A stretch of 64,000 nt of DNA, taken from assembly GCF_002156965.1 (NCBI RefSeq), contig NZ_CP021324.1, positions 468,988 through 532,987 on the forward strand, written 5' to 3'. The DNA is from Candidatus Nitrosomarinus catalina (GTDB lineage: Archaea; Thermoproteota; Nitrososphaeria; Nitrososphaerales; Nitrosopumilaceae). Shown here one piece after another: positions 17,577 through 26,211 of this stretch. The notes below the pieces were generated by a model. That model was not told the origin of the DNA. It did no database searches and saw nothing but the letters and a program-made list of their open reading frames with translations. Numbering within the stretch: the first letter of the stretch is position 1; each line of letters opens with the position of its first letter. The position numbers and the translations under genes were made by a program.

Positions 17577-18071
17577 ATGACTACTAGGGCACAAGCACTA
17601 ATCCCCATATTCATTGCTGCTGTAATTATTGGTTCTATTGGATTGTTAACTCTGCCAAGTGAGATAAAGCTTGAACAAGTCAAATTTCCTAAAGGTATGA
17701 TTAAAGTGGATGACACTTTACTTGAAGTACAGATAGCTGATACTGAACCAACTCGTGTTCGTGGATTAATGTTTCAAGATCAATTGCCTTTAGATCAAGG
17801 AATGCTTTTTGTATTCCCGGAACAGGGATTGTATTCATTATGGATGCTTAACATGCAATTTGAACTGGATATGATTTGGTTTGATAGTGATGGAAAGGTT
17901 GTTCATATTAAAACAAATGTGCCACCTTGTGTAATCCCTGTTGAAATTGCAGCTGGATGTCCTAGTTTTGTACCTGATGGTGAAGCAACATATATTCTTG
18001 AAGTCACATCCGGATTTGTAGAGCAAAATAATATTACTAAAGATTCTATTATGGAAATAATTTCTATCTAA
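17577..18071 (+). CDS. DUF192 family exported protein
   Basis: The 164-residue protein has an N-terminal signal anchor (about 8-27, ALIPIFIAAVIIGSIGLLTL) and a DUF192 domain. The conserved marks are RVRGLMFQDQLPLDQGMLF, then YSLWMLNMQFELDMIW and a Cys pair in VPPCVIPVEIAAGCPSF. DUF192 proteins are small beta-rich envelope proteins of unknown function. Two Cys could form a disulfide outside the cell. It follows the gene at 17188 by 38 nt. Confidence 0.85.
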   Translation: MTTRAQALIPIFIAAVIIGSIGLLTLPSEIKLEQVKFPKGMIKVDDTLLEVQIADTEPTRVRGLMFQDQLPLDQGMLFVFPEQGLYSLWMLNMQFELDMIWFDSDGKVVHIKTNVPPCVIPVEIAAGCPSFVPDGEATYILEVTSGFVEQNNITKDSIMEIISI

Positions 18072-18112
18072 AATTGCAAAACCTTATCTTGTAATCTATT
18101 TTTAATTAATTA

Positions 18113-18742
18113 TTGAATTCTAAAATTATAATTCCTATAATCGTAATAATTATCTCTGCTGCTGCTATCTTTTTAATCCCTGAAGAATCCTCTATGCCTT
18201 CTTCAGAAAATCTCTATCAATATGGATTCACATTTTATGATGTTGAAAAAATAAAAACATCATTATCTGAAGAAAATATTTTCATGTCTACCCCTAGTCC
18301 TGTTACAGATCATACTATTGGAAATTACTGTGCAATTCGTGATGATATTTTATCTCAAATTAGTTATTGCACAACTACTGCCATACAAGGTCCTGATGGC
18401 AGATCTCTAGGAAATATTAGCATGGGTGGTGTTCCTGATAACCCTATAATGGCTATTGCACTAGTTGAATCTTCGCCATTTGTAAATTCAAAATCTGATG
18501 AAGTTGAAATTGTTTTTAAAACTATGGTTGAATCTTTAGTTTGTGATTGTTGGGATGAAAAACAACCTGGGGGTTTTGAATCTATTACTGCCTGGATAAA
18601 TGCTGCTCAAACAAAATACGCTGAATCCTCTCAAACTATGCCATTGAAGTCTACAGTTACTGGATTGGGTGATGAAACATTGATTCTTGAAATTACTTAC
18701 AAAAATGACTCTTATTTATGGACTTTAATTGTTCTAAAGTAG
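18113..18742 (+). CDS. Exported hypothetical protein
   Basis: The 209-residue protein starts at TTG 18113 and has a signal peptide or anchor (about 4-21, KIIIPIIVIIISAAAIFLI). The ectodomain contains two Cys pairs (YCAI/SYCTT and VCDCWDE) and many Ser/Thr. It is likely outside the membrane. It lies between a DUF192 gene and a TauE gene. No family is recognised. Confidence 0.6.
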   Translation: MNSKIIIPIIVIIISAAAIFLIPEESSMPSSENLYQYGFTFYDVEKIKTSLSEENIFMSTPSPVTDHTIGNYCAIRDDILSQISYCTTTAIQGPDGRSLGNISMGGVPDNPIMAIALVESSPFVNSKSDEVEIVFKTMVESLVCDCWDEKQPGGFESITAWINAAQTKYAESSQTMPLKSTVTGLGDETLILEITYKNDSYLWTLIVLK

Positions 18743-18779
18743 TCTAATATATGATAAAATTATTTGATTGGCGATTACG

Positions 18780-19544
18780 ATGATTGATCAATTATGGTTA
18801 ATTCCTTTAGGATTTGCAGCTGGAATATTGGGGTCTATGATTGGTCTAGGTGGTGGAATAATTGTTGTTCCCGTTTTAACATTTTTAGGCGTTCCTCCTA
18901 CTGTTGCTGCAAGTAATAGTCTTTTTGCTGCATTTAGTAATTCTATTGCTTCCACAATTTCCTATTCAAAACAAAAAAGAATTGAATTTTCTTTAGGATT
19001 GAAACTTGGTCTACTTGCAATTCCTGGTACTATTCTTGGTGCAGTTATTTCTACTGACGTTGCCCCTGATATTTTTAAAATTTTATTTGGTTTTGTATTG
19101 GTAGCATCTTCTGTTTACATTTTCTTAAGAAAACAAGTTGAATCTAAAGAAAAAATAATTTCAAAACAATTAATTCTTCTAATAATTGGTTCTAGCTTTT
19201 TTGCAGGAATTATTTCCTCCTTTTTTGGAATTGGTGGTGGGATTGTGTTTGTCCCGTTGATGATTGTTGGAATGGGAATGTCTATGAAAAAGGCTGCCCC
19301 TACATCACAATTTATTTTATTATTTGCATCATTATCTGGAGTAATTGTTCATAGTGTTTTGGGACATCCTGATTTTATACAATCAGGATTTTTGGCAATA
19401 GGTGCTTTTTTTGGAGGACTAGTGGGAGCAAAATTATCGTTAAGTGTAAAGGAGCGAAATTTAAAAATTCTAATTTCTATAGTACTTGTAATTACAGCTG
19501 TAAAGTTATTTTTTGATTCTTTGACCACTGGTTCTTTATTCTAG
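18780..19544 (+). CDS. TauE/SafE family membrane transporter
   Basis: The protein has seven or eight membrane helices and the internal duplication that marks the family: GSMIGLGGGIIVVPVL in the first half and SSFFGIGGGIVFVPLM in the second. Relatives export sulfite, sulfoacetate or other anions. ATG 18780 is preferred over an in-frame TTG at 18768 because a TATA-like element lies about 28 nt upstream. The substrate is not known. Confidence 0.88.
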   Translation: MIDQLWLIPLGFAAGILGSMIGLGGGIIVVPVLTFLGVPPTVAASNSLFAAFSNSIASTISYSKQKRIEFSLGLKLGLLAIPGTILGAVISTDVAPDIFKILFGFVLVASSVYIFLRKQVESKEKIISKQLILLIIGSSFFAGIISSFFGIGGGIVFVPLMIVGMGMSMKKAAPTSQFILLFASLSGVIVHSVLGHPDFIQSGFLAIGAFFGGLVGAKLSLSVKERNLKILISIVLVITAVKLFFDSLTTGSLF

Positions 19545-19598
19545 CCTCAAAAAATTATTGGCATTTTTATAGTAATTTTTTGATAAAAAGTGTTCGTT

Positions 19599-19642
19599 AG
19601 ATCTTTTGATCTGATGGCTGAGGAGACTAGTCGGCTCCTTAG
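19599..19642. terminator. Two adjacent hairpins between convergent genes
   Basis: The first is AGATC-TTTT-GATCT (19599-19612). The second is an 8-bp stem, CTGAGGAG with CTCCTTAG (one G-U pair), around a 9-nt loop (19618-19642). They lie between the ends of the TauE gene and the hotdog gene, flanked by T-rich and A/T-rich runs, so they may stop transcription from both sides. A small RNA cannot be excluded. Confidence 0.45.
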
Positions 19643-19647
19643 TTTAA

Positions 19648-20103
19648 TTAATTATTTTCTGGTTCCTTTTTAATTCTGTAAATATTCTTTTTAGCAATTA
19701 TTATTATTTCGTTTTCTTGTGTTGTCCCTTCAAAATTAATTATTATTTTTCCAAAATTTTCATCTATTTCTTCTTTTTGAACTATTGTAAATTTTAATTT
19801 TAAAACTTGTTCTGTATACAATGGTTTTAGAAATCTTGTATTTCTATTTCCCCATTCTGAGTCTCCATCTGTTCCCAAAAATATTATTTCATTTCCATAA
19901 ATTTGATTTAGTCTTGTGAATTCTCCTTCCATTCTTGATAAAATTGCTCTTCCTGAAACTAATTGATGCCCTTCATTGACTTTGTTTTCTAAAAATACGT
20001 TTTTTACTCTTGAGAATTTTAGATATTCTTCTAATTCATCATCTGAAATACTGCATGTTGAATAAAATGATTCACCGACAACAAATTCTGAAAATTTTTT
20101 CAT
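19648..20103 (-). CDS. MaoC-like hotdog-fold protein
   Basis: The 151-residue protein looks like a single hotdog domain: an N-terminal helix (MKKFSEFVVGESFYST), a central helix with VSGRAILSRMEGEFTR, and strands with RFLKPLYTEQVLKLKF. MaoC-type hotdogs hydrate or dehydrate CoA thioesters, but a clear catalytic Asp-His pair is not evident. It lies 2 nt downstream of the malonyl-CoA-reductase-like SDR gene and is probably co-transcribed with it. A CoA-ester role fits that neighbour (inference). Confidence 0.6.
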   Translation of the reverse strand: MKKFSEFVVGESFYSTCSISDDELEEYLKFSRVKNVFLENKVNEGHQLVSGRAILSRMEGEFTRLNQIYGNEIIFLGTDGDSEWGNRNTRFLKPLYTEQVLKLKFTIVQKEEIDENFGKIIINFEGTTQENEIIIIAKKNIYRIKKEPENN

Positions 20104-20105
20104 TC

Positions 20106-21872
20106 TTATCTTGTTTCATCAACACAGAATGTTACTTCTGCAGATGAAGCTGAATTTTCTGAAACTAAGAAGTTGAATGCATCAGCAATTTTTTGATTAT
20201 CTGGTTCTGCCCCTGTAACTGAACCTGGGAAAACTGTAAACATTCTGATTTTTGATTTCAATACATCACTTAATTCTTGATTAACTGTTGTGGTGAATGG
20301 GCGTAATGCTCCTCTGAAAACTTCTACTTGAGCTCTTTGAGTACCTGTAACTTTACGTCCTATTGGTAAATCTGGTCCAATTATCATGATTGCACCTTTG
20401 GTATCTTTGTATAATCTTGGATCTTTATCTCCGCCTGGGACGAAGTGCTCTAATGCCCTTTGGGCAACTGTTGCTGGGGTTGAAATGAATTTTGCAACTA
20501 ATTCCTCCCATCCTGCTCTATCCAATTCTGTTAATTTGCTAATTTCTGGAAGTTTTCCAGTTACGTGAATTACGCCTAAAATTTCTCCTAGATTTGTTTT
20601 AGCCGTATTAAGCCATCTCTCCATTTCTTCAGGACTTGTAATGTCTACAACATGTGAATGGAATTTACTGCTGATATGTTCTTGAACCTCTGTTGGAGTT
20701 GATTGTGATATGAAACATGCAACTTTGCCTCCGTTTTTCTCAACATGTTGTGCTAAGAATTCTACTCTCTCCGCATCTGTTTTATCAGTACCATCAATTG
20801 CAAATACAACTGACTTGCCTGAAAAGTCTGGTTGATGTACTCCTGGAGCTGTTGTTCCGATATGTGGTTTTACTGGATAAAATACTCTGTCTCCTGGAAT
20901 GACTTTTCCATTAAGGATTTTTGCAATTTCATCATCACACAAATTAAGAACTGATTCAGATACTTGTGTCTGAGCTAAAAATTCTCTGTTAGCAATCATA
21001 TGTGATGTATTATTCTGTACTTTTTCAGCAATTGTTTGAATTTTTGTAAGTAAATTTGTAAATGTCTCTGTCAATTTTGTAACATCTTTTCCATTTGCTA
21101 ATTTCTCTGCAGTTTTTGCAATTCCTTCTTTGTCTATTCCATCTGCAAGAATACATTCTAACAAATCATCTTTTGCTTCTTCAACTTCTACGGGACTCAA
21201 GTCTTCAAATCCACTTACTCTCATGAATTCTGCTGCAGCTTTTGGATAAACTGTTTTGTAAATTCTATCTGAATGTACTGGGCCTGGGTTTGTTGCAATT
21301 GATATGATTCCTTTATCAGTTAATTCCCATGACATTGCTTCAGCAAGTCTGTTTTTGGCTCCTTGTGATGCTGTATATGGACTTCTAAATCTGTATGGTC
21401 TTTGTTCGAGTGGTCTTTCTTCTGTAAAGAATGTTGAAATTGTAATAATTTTTCCACCTTCTTTCATTACTTTTAGTGCTTGAACTGAACCCCAAAATGT
21501 ACCTGTTAAGTGAATTGCAATTGTACTTTTGAAATCTTTTAATGGTGAATTTGGAAAACATGTGACCGGACCTGAAACCCCTGCATTATTAATAATGTAA
21601 TCTACGTTAACATTGTCGTTTTTTAGTGCATCAAACATTGAGGTCATTGCTGATTCATCTGCAACATCTACTCCCGCAAAAATCTTAACAGATGCGCCAC
21701 TATTGTTCTTAGAAATAATTTGTTCTAGATCTTTTGATGCTTCTTCTAATGGTTCTTTTCTTCTACCTAAAATTATAACACTTGCACCATTTTCAACAAA
21801 TTTGGTTGCGATGGCCTTACCAATTCCTGTGCCACTACCTGTAATTAATGCAGTTTTACCTTGGAATTTCAA
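20106..21872 (-). CDS. Two-module SDR protein, candidate malonyl-CoA reductase
   Basis: The 588-residue protein has a complete first SDR module (TGSGTGIG cofactor loop at residues 11-18, NNAGVSG, ISTFF, PYTASQGAK), a helical linker (about 215-350) and a degenerate second SDR module without a cofactor loop. This order matches the C-terminal half of Chloroflexus malonyl-CoA reductase, which makes malonate semialdehyde. Segments such as ATNPGPVHSDRI versus APGPVEGDRL and KILNGKVIPGD line up from memory. The usual Lys of YxxxK is Gln. TTG 21872 is chosen because it opens the SDR fold (LKFQGKTALITG) and a TATA-like element lies about 25 nt upstream. Other SDR functions remain possible. Confidence 0.6.
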   Translation of the reverse strand: MKFQGKTALITGSGTGIGKAIATKFVENGASVIILGRRKEPLEEASKDLEQIISKNNSGASVKIFAGVDVADESAMTSMFDALKNDNVNVDYIINNAGVSGPVTCFPNSPLKDFKSTIAIHLTGTFWGSVQALKVMKEGGKIITISTFFTEERPLEQRPYRFRSPYTASQGAKNRLAEAMSWELTDKGIISIATNPGPVHSDRIYKTVYPKAAAEFMRVSGFEDLSPVEVEEAKDDLLECILADGIDKEGIAKTAEKLANGKDVTKLTETFTNLLTKIQTIAEKVQNNTSHMIANREFLAQTQVSESVLNLCDDEIAKILNGKVIPGDRVFYPVKPHIGTTAPGVHQPDFSGKSVVFAIDGTDKTDAERVEFLAQHVEKNGGKVACFISQSTPTEVQEHISSKFHSHVVDITSPEEMERWLNTAKTNLGEILGVIHVTGKLPEISKLTELDRAGWEELVAKFISTPATVAQRALEHFVPGGDKDPRLYKDTKGAIMIIGPDLPIGRKVTGTQRAQVEVFRGALRPFTTTVNQELSDVLKSKIRMFTVFPGSVTGAEPDNQKIADAFNFLVSENSASSAEVTFCVDETR

Positions 21873-21968
21873 GTTAAAAAAATAAAAAACTTTTGCATAT
21901 TTATTTGGATTGATCTCTATGGCCTTTTTCTTGATATCTTTATTTGTGGGTATGTTCAGAGATTTTTT

Positions 21969-22205
21969 ATGCATGATACAGAATCAGACACTTTCATTTA
22001 CCAAACATGGCCTGAAAAATTTAGTGATATGCTAAAAGAGATCGGTGTAGATTCTGAATCTAAAGAAATTGCCACTGATGAAGTTGAAAATGATGATTAC
22101 TATAGTAGATATTTTTCTCAAACCCCTAGAATGGTTACAAATAAGGGGTGTATTGAAATTAAAAATTCAAACATTGACGTCGTACAAATAATTCAAAAGG
22201 GATAA
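21969..22205 (+). CDS. Small hypothetical protein, 78 residues
   Basis: The protein begins MHDTESDTFIYQTWPEKFSD and is acidic, with the aromatic stretch DDYYSRYFSQTPRM. A TATA-like ctttatttg element about 26 nt before the ATG supports this start. The two neighbours (22208 and this) are 2 nt apart, so they form a pair. It diverges from the SDR gene. No family is recognised. Confidence 0.6.
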   Translation: MHDTESDTFIYQTWPEKFSDMLKEIGVDSESKEIATDEVENDDYYSRYFSQTPRMVTNKGCIEIKNSNIDVVQIIQKG

Positions 22206-22207
22206 TC

Positions 22208-22585
22208 ATGCAAGATCCAAATCCACTTCCTTGGGGCGCCTTAGATAGATTTCAAGCACAATTTATTGTAAGAAAAAATGTTGGCTCTTCTGGTATCAAT
22301 TATACTGCAAAGACATATTTGAAGACTAAAGGTCATTTTGGTTCCAAATTAATTACTAAAGTAGAATGGAACGGATATGGAGATTTGGCTTCTAAATTAA
22401 ATTCTGATTCTGAATTAAATGAAATGATTGCAAAACAAACCATAAAGGATGCAACAATCTATGTTGAACCTACAGATACTGCAATTCGAATTCGTGGTAA
22501 ATGGGATAATCATATTTCATTTGGAATCACCAAAGAATTATTTGAAATCTATGACCGAATTGCAGGTCACATTAAATCTGTTTAA
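22208..22585 (+). CDS. Hypothetical protein, 125 residues
   Basis: The soluble protein alternates strands and helices (FQAQFIVRKNVG, TAKTYLKTKGHFG, IYVEPTDTAIRIRGKWDN) and has no Cys. It is probably co-transcribed with the gene at 21969. Its stop overlaps the converging endA stop by 4 bp. No family is recognised. Confidence 0.65.
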   Translation: MQDPNPLPWGALDRFQAQFIVRKNVGSSGINYTAKTYLKTKGHFGSKLITKVEWNGYGDLASKLNSDSELNEMIAKQTIKDATIYVEPTDTAIRIRGKWDNHISFGITKELFEIYDRIAGHIKSV

Positions 22586-23118
22586 GCTTTCCACCAATCT
22601 AGTGCGAGAAAATCTACTTTATCCTTTCCTTTTGGAATAGCTAAAATGAATTGTTTTCTAACTGTTGTAGCTAATCGTCCTGCAAGAACAATTCCTGTGG
22701 ATGTTATTGGCTCATTTCTGTTATACACCTGAATTAAAAATGGTGCATGATCAATTCCTGGACCTTTTTCATATACTGCAAAATCACATCCAAATTTAAT
22801 TCCTGGATTAATTATGTATCCTTTGTCTCTGAAATTTTTGTATACAATATACTTTTTTTCAAAATCATGTACTTCTTTTTTACAAATTTCAATCATTTCA
22901 TCTGTTTTGATTTTTTGTTTTAATTTGGTGATGGTAATTTTTTTCATTTCTAACAAGTAATATCCTTCAATTAAATCTAAAATTAATGGAACATCAATCT
23001 CTTCAATTTTTGGTTTAGGCATTCCTATTGGTTTTCCGTAATACCCTTCGCTGAAAAGTTTCTTTGAATCTTCAATATTCCATACGATAATTCTATTTTC
23101 TATTAATTCACTTTTCAT
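22582..23118 (-). CDS. endA: tRNA-splicing endonuclease
   Basis: The 178-residue enzyme cuts bulge-helix-bulge RNA at tRNA introns and in pre-rRNA. The catalytic triad is visible at Tyr116 (CDFAVY), His124 (GIDHAPFLIQ) and Lys155 (TTVRKQFILAI). These positions are close to Y115/H125/K156 of the Methanocaldococcus jannaschii homotetrameric enzyme. The length fits the single-domain alpha4 type. A likely substrate, the 23S processing stem, lies in this same window. Confidence 0.93.
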   Translation of the reverse strand: MKSELIENRIIVWNIEDSKKLFSEGYYGKPIGMPKPKIEEIDVPLILDLIEGYYLLEMKKITITKLKQKIKTDEMIEICKKEVHDFEKKYIVYKNFRDKGYIINPGIKFGCDFAVYEKGPGIDHAPFLIQVYNRNEPITSTGIVLAGRLATTVRKQFILAIPKGKDKVDFLALDWWKA

Positions 23119-23211
23119 ATTGTTATTGAATATTCAATGTATATGAATTCTATACTTTACAACTAAGGTTAATTAATTTAAAAATAAAATAGAAATTTTA
23201 ATTTTTTTTGA

Positions 23212-23865
23212 TTATAGGCTTAATGCTAGCAGTATGAATGAGTCTGAAACTCTCTGACATTTGTCAGACATTTCTTCAATTCCCTCAATTACATCTTTGA
23301 TTAACAACAATTCTTTTGGATCTTTAACTTCGTTGAGAAGTTTAATTGTTGCATCTCTATATTTGATGTCTATTTCTCTTTCAATTGTTTGAGTTTCTTG
23401 AGCCAATTCTATTGCATTGGCAGTGTTTGTATTGAGACTTCTAATGATTTCATTTAGTTTGTAGACTTCATCTACTACTAATGAGATTAGTTCTGTGATA
23501 TCTTTATCAAGTTTTGAACTTTTCAATGTAGTAATTTTTACATTAGAAAGTTTGAATGCAATACCTGTGATGTATCCTGCAATCTCATCCATCGTATAAG
23601 CTGTATTTAGAAGATTTTCTCTATTCATGATTAATCCTCCAACATCTGCAACTTCACGTGTGATTTTTCTTCTTAGGTTCTCTACTTCTTCTTCAATTGT
23701 TGAGATTTGCTCTAATGTGTTTTTAATTGCTTTTTTGTCTTTTTTCATTAGGGCTTCTGTTAGTGTTGCAAGTTCTCTTGATGCATTTAGAATTCTATTG
23801 ATCTCATCTTGTAAAACTGCTATTGCCTTTCTTTTTGCTTGAACTTCAAGCTCTCCACTATACAT
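23212..23865 (-). CDS. DUF47/PhoU-like protein
   Basis: The 217-residue protein is all-helical, with long amphipathic helices (INRILNASRELATLTEALMK, IEGIEEMSDKCQRVSDSFIL). This is the DUF47 (TIGR00153) family, which is related to PhoU and often paired with phosphate (Pit) transporters. No Pit gene is adjacent here. It sits between endA and DNA ligase. Confidence 0.85.
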   Translation of the reverse strand: MYSGELEVQAKRKAIAVLQDEINRILNASRELATLTEALMKKDKKAIKNTLEQISTIEEEVENLRRKITREVADVGGLIMNRENLLNTAYTMDEIAGYITGIAFKLSNVKITTLKSSKLDKDITELISLVVDEVYKLNEIIRSLNTNTANAIELAQETQTIEREIDIKYRDATIKLLNEVKDPKELLLIKDVIEGIEEMSDKCQRVSDSFILLALSL

Positions 23866-23930
23866 AACATAAAGTGAGATACCTGTTGGTAATTTAAATC
23901 CTCTATGGTTTTTGATATTTTTTGAGCGTG

Positions 23931-25697
23931 TTAGATTAAATTTTTATCATGTGCAGCTTTATTCTGCCCTTTGTAGAGTGAAATTACTTCGTCATCTGTT
24001 GATGCATCTTCTGCCATCTTCTCAACTCTAATTTTTCCTGTAAATTTTGGAAATCTCAGTGCTAGTCCTGTATCCTTTCTTATTTCATCACGTGCAACTT
24101 TGTGAATTGGACTCAATGTAATTTCTGATGCTACAATTTCAATAACCAATTCTGGTTCAAACCATACATCTGCATCCATCTCACTATTGATTCTAGGATT
24201 TTTTTTGATGGTGGTTTTTGGACTAAGAATTTGATATAATTGATCTAAACTTTCATCCGTAAACCCTGTTCCAACTTTACATATGCTTGGAAATGTATCT
24301 GTATTCTCATCATATGTTGAAAGCAATAGTGTTCCATAACTGCCTGTTCTTCTTCCTTTTCCAAAAAATCCTCCTACCACTACAAGATCTAAACTATCTC
24401 CTAATTCATTTCTATATTCTCTTTTTAATTTCAACCAGTGACTTCCTCTTGAACCTGCTTGATATGGTTTGTCTAGCATCTTCAACATCAATCCTTCACT
24501 TCCTGCATTAATGCTGTTTTCAAAAAATTCTTCAATTTCATTTTCATTTTTTGCTAAAGTCATTGGAATAAATTTTGCAAATTCATTTTCTTGAACAATG
24601 TTTTCTAATTTTCTTCTTCTTTCAATGTAATTCAAATCTGTACAATCTTTTCCATTACAATAGAGTACATCAAAAAAATTTACTGTAATTGGATATTCTG
24701 AAACTGCTTTTTCAATTTTATATTTTCTTCTTCTATGCATTAACTCTTGAAATGGTAAAAAATCTCCTGTGTTTTCATTAATTGCTACAATCTCTGCTTC
24801 CATAATTGCATCTTCTGCTTTTACCATCTTTGGAATTTTTTCAATTATGTCTGGGTAGTAACTTGAAATTTTTTCTAAACTTCTTGAGAATAATTCTATT
24901 TTATCTCCTTCGATGTGAAGTTGAACTCTTTCTCCATCTAATTTGTATTCTATTGCAAACTCTTCTCCCATTTTTTCAATTACTTCTTTTTCACTTTTCA
25001 CTCTGTCTGCAAGCATTGGACGAATTGGATTAAATAAATTCACTTTGAATTTTTCAATTCCTTGAATTCCTTCTAATGCAATTGTCTCTGCTACTTTTCC
25101 TAAATCACTTGAAACATTGTATGCATTTTGTAATAATTTTCTATTTTCTTTATTTCCAGAATATGCAATTGCTAATGCATCCATTACTGTATTTTCTGCT
25201 ATGCCTAATCTTAGAGTGCCCAATAAAATCTTCAAAATGAAACTTGCCTCTAATGGATTTGCATCATTTAACAAACTTGAAATATATTTTATTTTCATAT
25301 CTTGAGATCTTGATCCTTCCAATTTTGCAATTTTGAATAATGTTTCATACACTCTTTCAACTGTGATATTTTCAACAAGAAATGTTGTTTGTGTTTTTTG
25401 CTCTAAAATTACAGCTGCAGCATGCCCTAAATCTCCTCCTTTTGTATATTCATCTTCAATTTTTTTAATTGCAATACCTGATGATTTAGAAACTGCTCGG
25501 ATTGCTAATTTTTCTGCAACTCCTAATTCAATTCCTTCAAAGTCTGGTCTTAATTTTCCTTGAATGAGATAAACTATTTTTGAAATTACCTCTTGTGGTG
25601 TTTTTTCAAATAATTCTACTAGCATCTGTGTTAACTCTAATCTTTTTCTTGTTGACTCCATTTTTTCAAAAGAATCAGCTAAAATAGAATATTCCAT
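23931..25697 (-). CDS. lig: ATP-dependent DNA ligase
   Basis: The 588-residue ligase seals nicks in DNA using ATP. The adenylation motif is YKLDGERVQ with Lys252. Other motifs are LFSRSLEKIS, then EGLMLKMLDKPYQ and LDLVVVGGFFGKGRR. An N-terminal helical DNA-binding domain (1-200) and a C-terminal OB domain are present. The length fits archaeal replicative ligases. Confidence 0.96.
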   Translation of the reverse strand: MEYSILADSFEKMESTRKRLELTQMLVELFEKTPQEVISKIVYLIQGKLRPDFEGIELGVAEKLAIRAVSKSSGIAIKKIEDEYTKGGDLGHAAAVILEQKTQTTFLVENITVERVYETLFKIAKLEGSRSQDMKIKYISSLLNDANPLEASFILKILLGTLRLGIAENTVMDALAIAYSGNKENRKLLQNAYNVSSDLGKVAETIALEGIQGIEKFKVNLFNPIRPMLADRVKSEKEVIEKMGEEFAIEYKLDGERVQLHIEGDKIELFSRSLEKISSYYPDIIEKIPKMVKAEDAIMEAEIVAINENTGDFLPFQELMHRRRKYKIEKAVSEYPITVNFFDVLYCNGKDCTDLNYIERRRKLENIVQENEFAKFIPMTLAKNENEIEEFFENSINAGSEGLMLKMLDKPYQAGSRGSHWLKLKREYRNELGDSLDLVVVGGFFGKGRRTGSYGTLLLSTYDENTDTFPSICKVGTGFTDESLDQLYQILSPKTTIKKNPRINSEMDADVWFEPELVIEIVASEITLSPIHKVARDEIRKDTGLALRFPKFTGKIRVEKMAEDASTDDEVISLYKGQNKAAHDKNLI

Positions 25698-25734
25698 AAT
25701 CTGTTTCTAACTAATCCTGAATAAAAGTTTGAAT

Positions 25735-26145
25735 CTAGATGTATCTGAAAATTGTTGGTTTGTCAGAATCCTTTACATCTGAAACTAATGCAAAATTGTG
25801 TAATGGATATGTTTTCTTGTATTGTTTCATGAAACTCCATGCTACATCATGTGTTTTGAATTCTGTTCTAATTTCTTCAATAACACTTTGTTCTCCGAAT
25901 ACATCTATTGGAACTACTCTGTAACTTTTTGGACGATTATGTGGTTTTGCACGTAAAAACCATGAAAATGCAAAAACCAAGACTGTTCCTAGAATTACAT
26001 ATTCTCCAGCTATTTTGAAAAATGCTAGTATTACTCCTGGTATTGTTTGTCCAAATAGTACTGCAATAAAACTAGAAAATGATACTACTGCTAACACTGT
26101 GAAAATATACGTCCTCCAATCAAAGATTCTCTGAAAGGCATTCAT
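25735..26145 (-). CDS. Small membrane protein, 136 residues
   Basis: Two hydrophobic segments lie at about residues 13-32 and 35-62, followed by a cytosolic beta/alpha part of 70 residues (YRVVPIDVFGEQSVIEEIRT, VSDVKDSDKPTIFRYI). It starts 66 nt from the end of the FBP aldolase gene. No family is recognised. Confidence 0.6.
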   Translation of the reverse strand: MNAFQRIFDWRTYIFTVLAVVSFSSFIAVLFGQTIPGVILAFFKIAGEYVILGTVLVFAFSWFLRAKPHNRPKSYRVVPIDVFGEQSVIEEIRTEFKTHDVAWSFMKQYKKTYPLHNFALVSDVKDSDKPTIFRYI

Positions 26146-26211
26146 ACCCTGTTAGATTACTGCTATTTTTGATTTAACTATTTCGTAAGATAATGAAATT
26201 AAGAATGATCC

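Noticed and set aside
21873-21974. Longer start of the SDR protein at 21974
   Set aside because: The extra N-terminal residues overlap the opposite promoter and do not belong to the SDR fold. TTG 21872 is supported by a TATA-like element.
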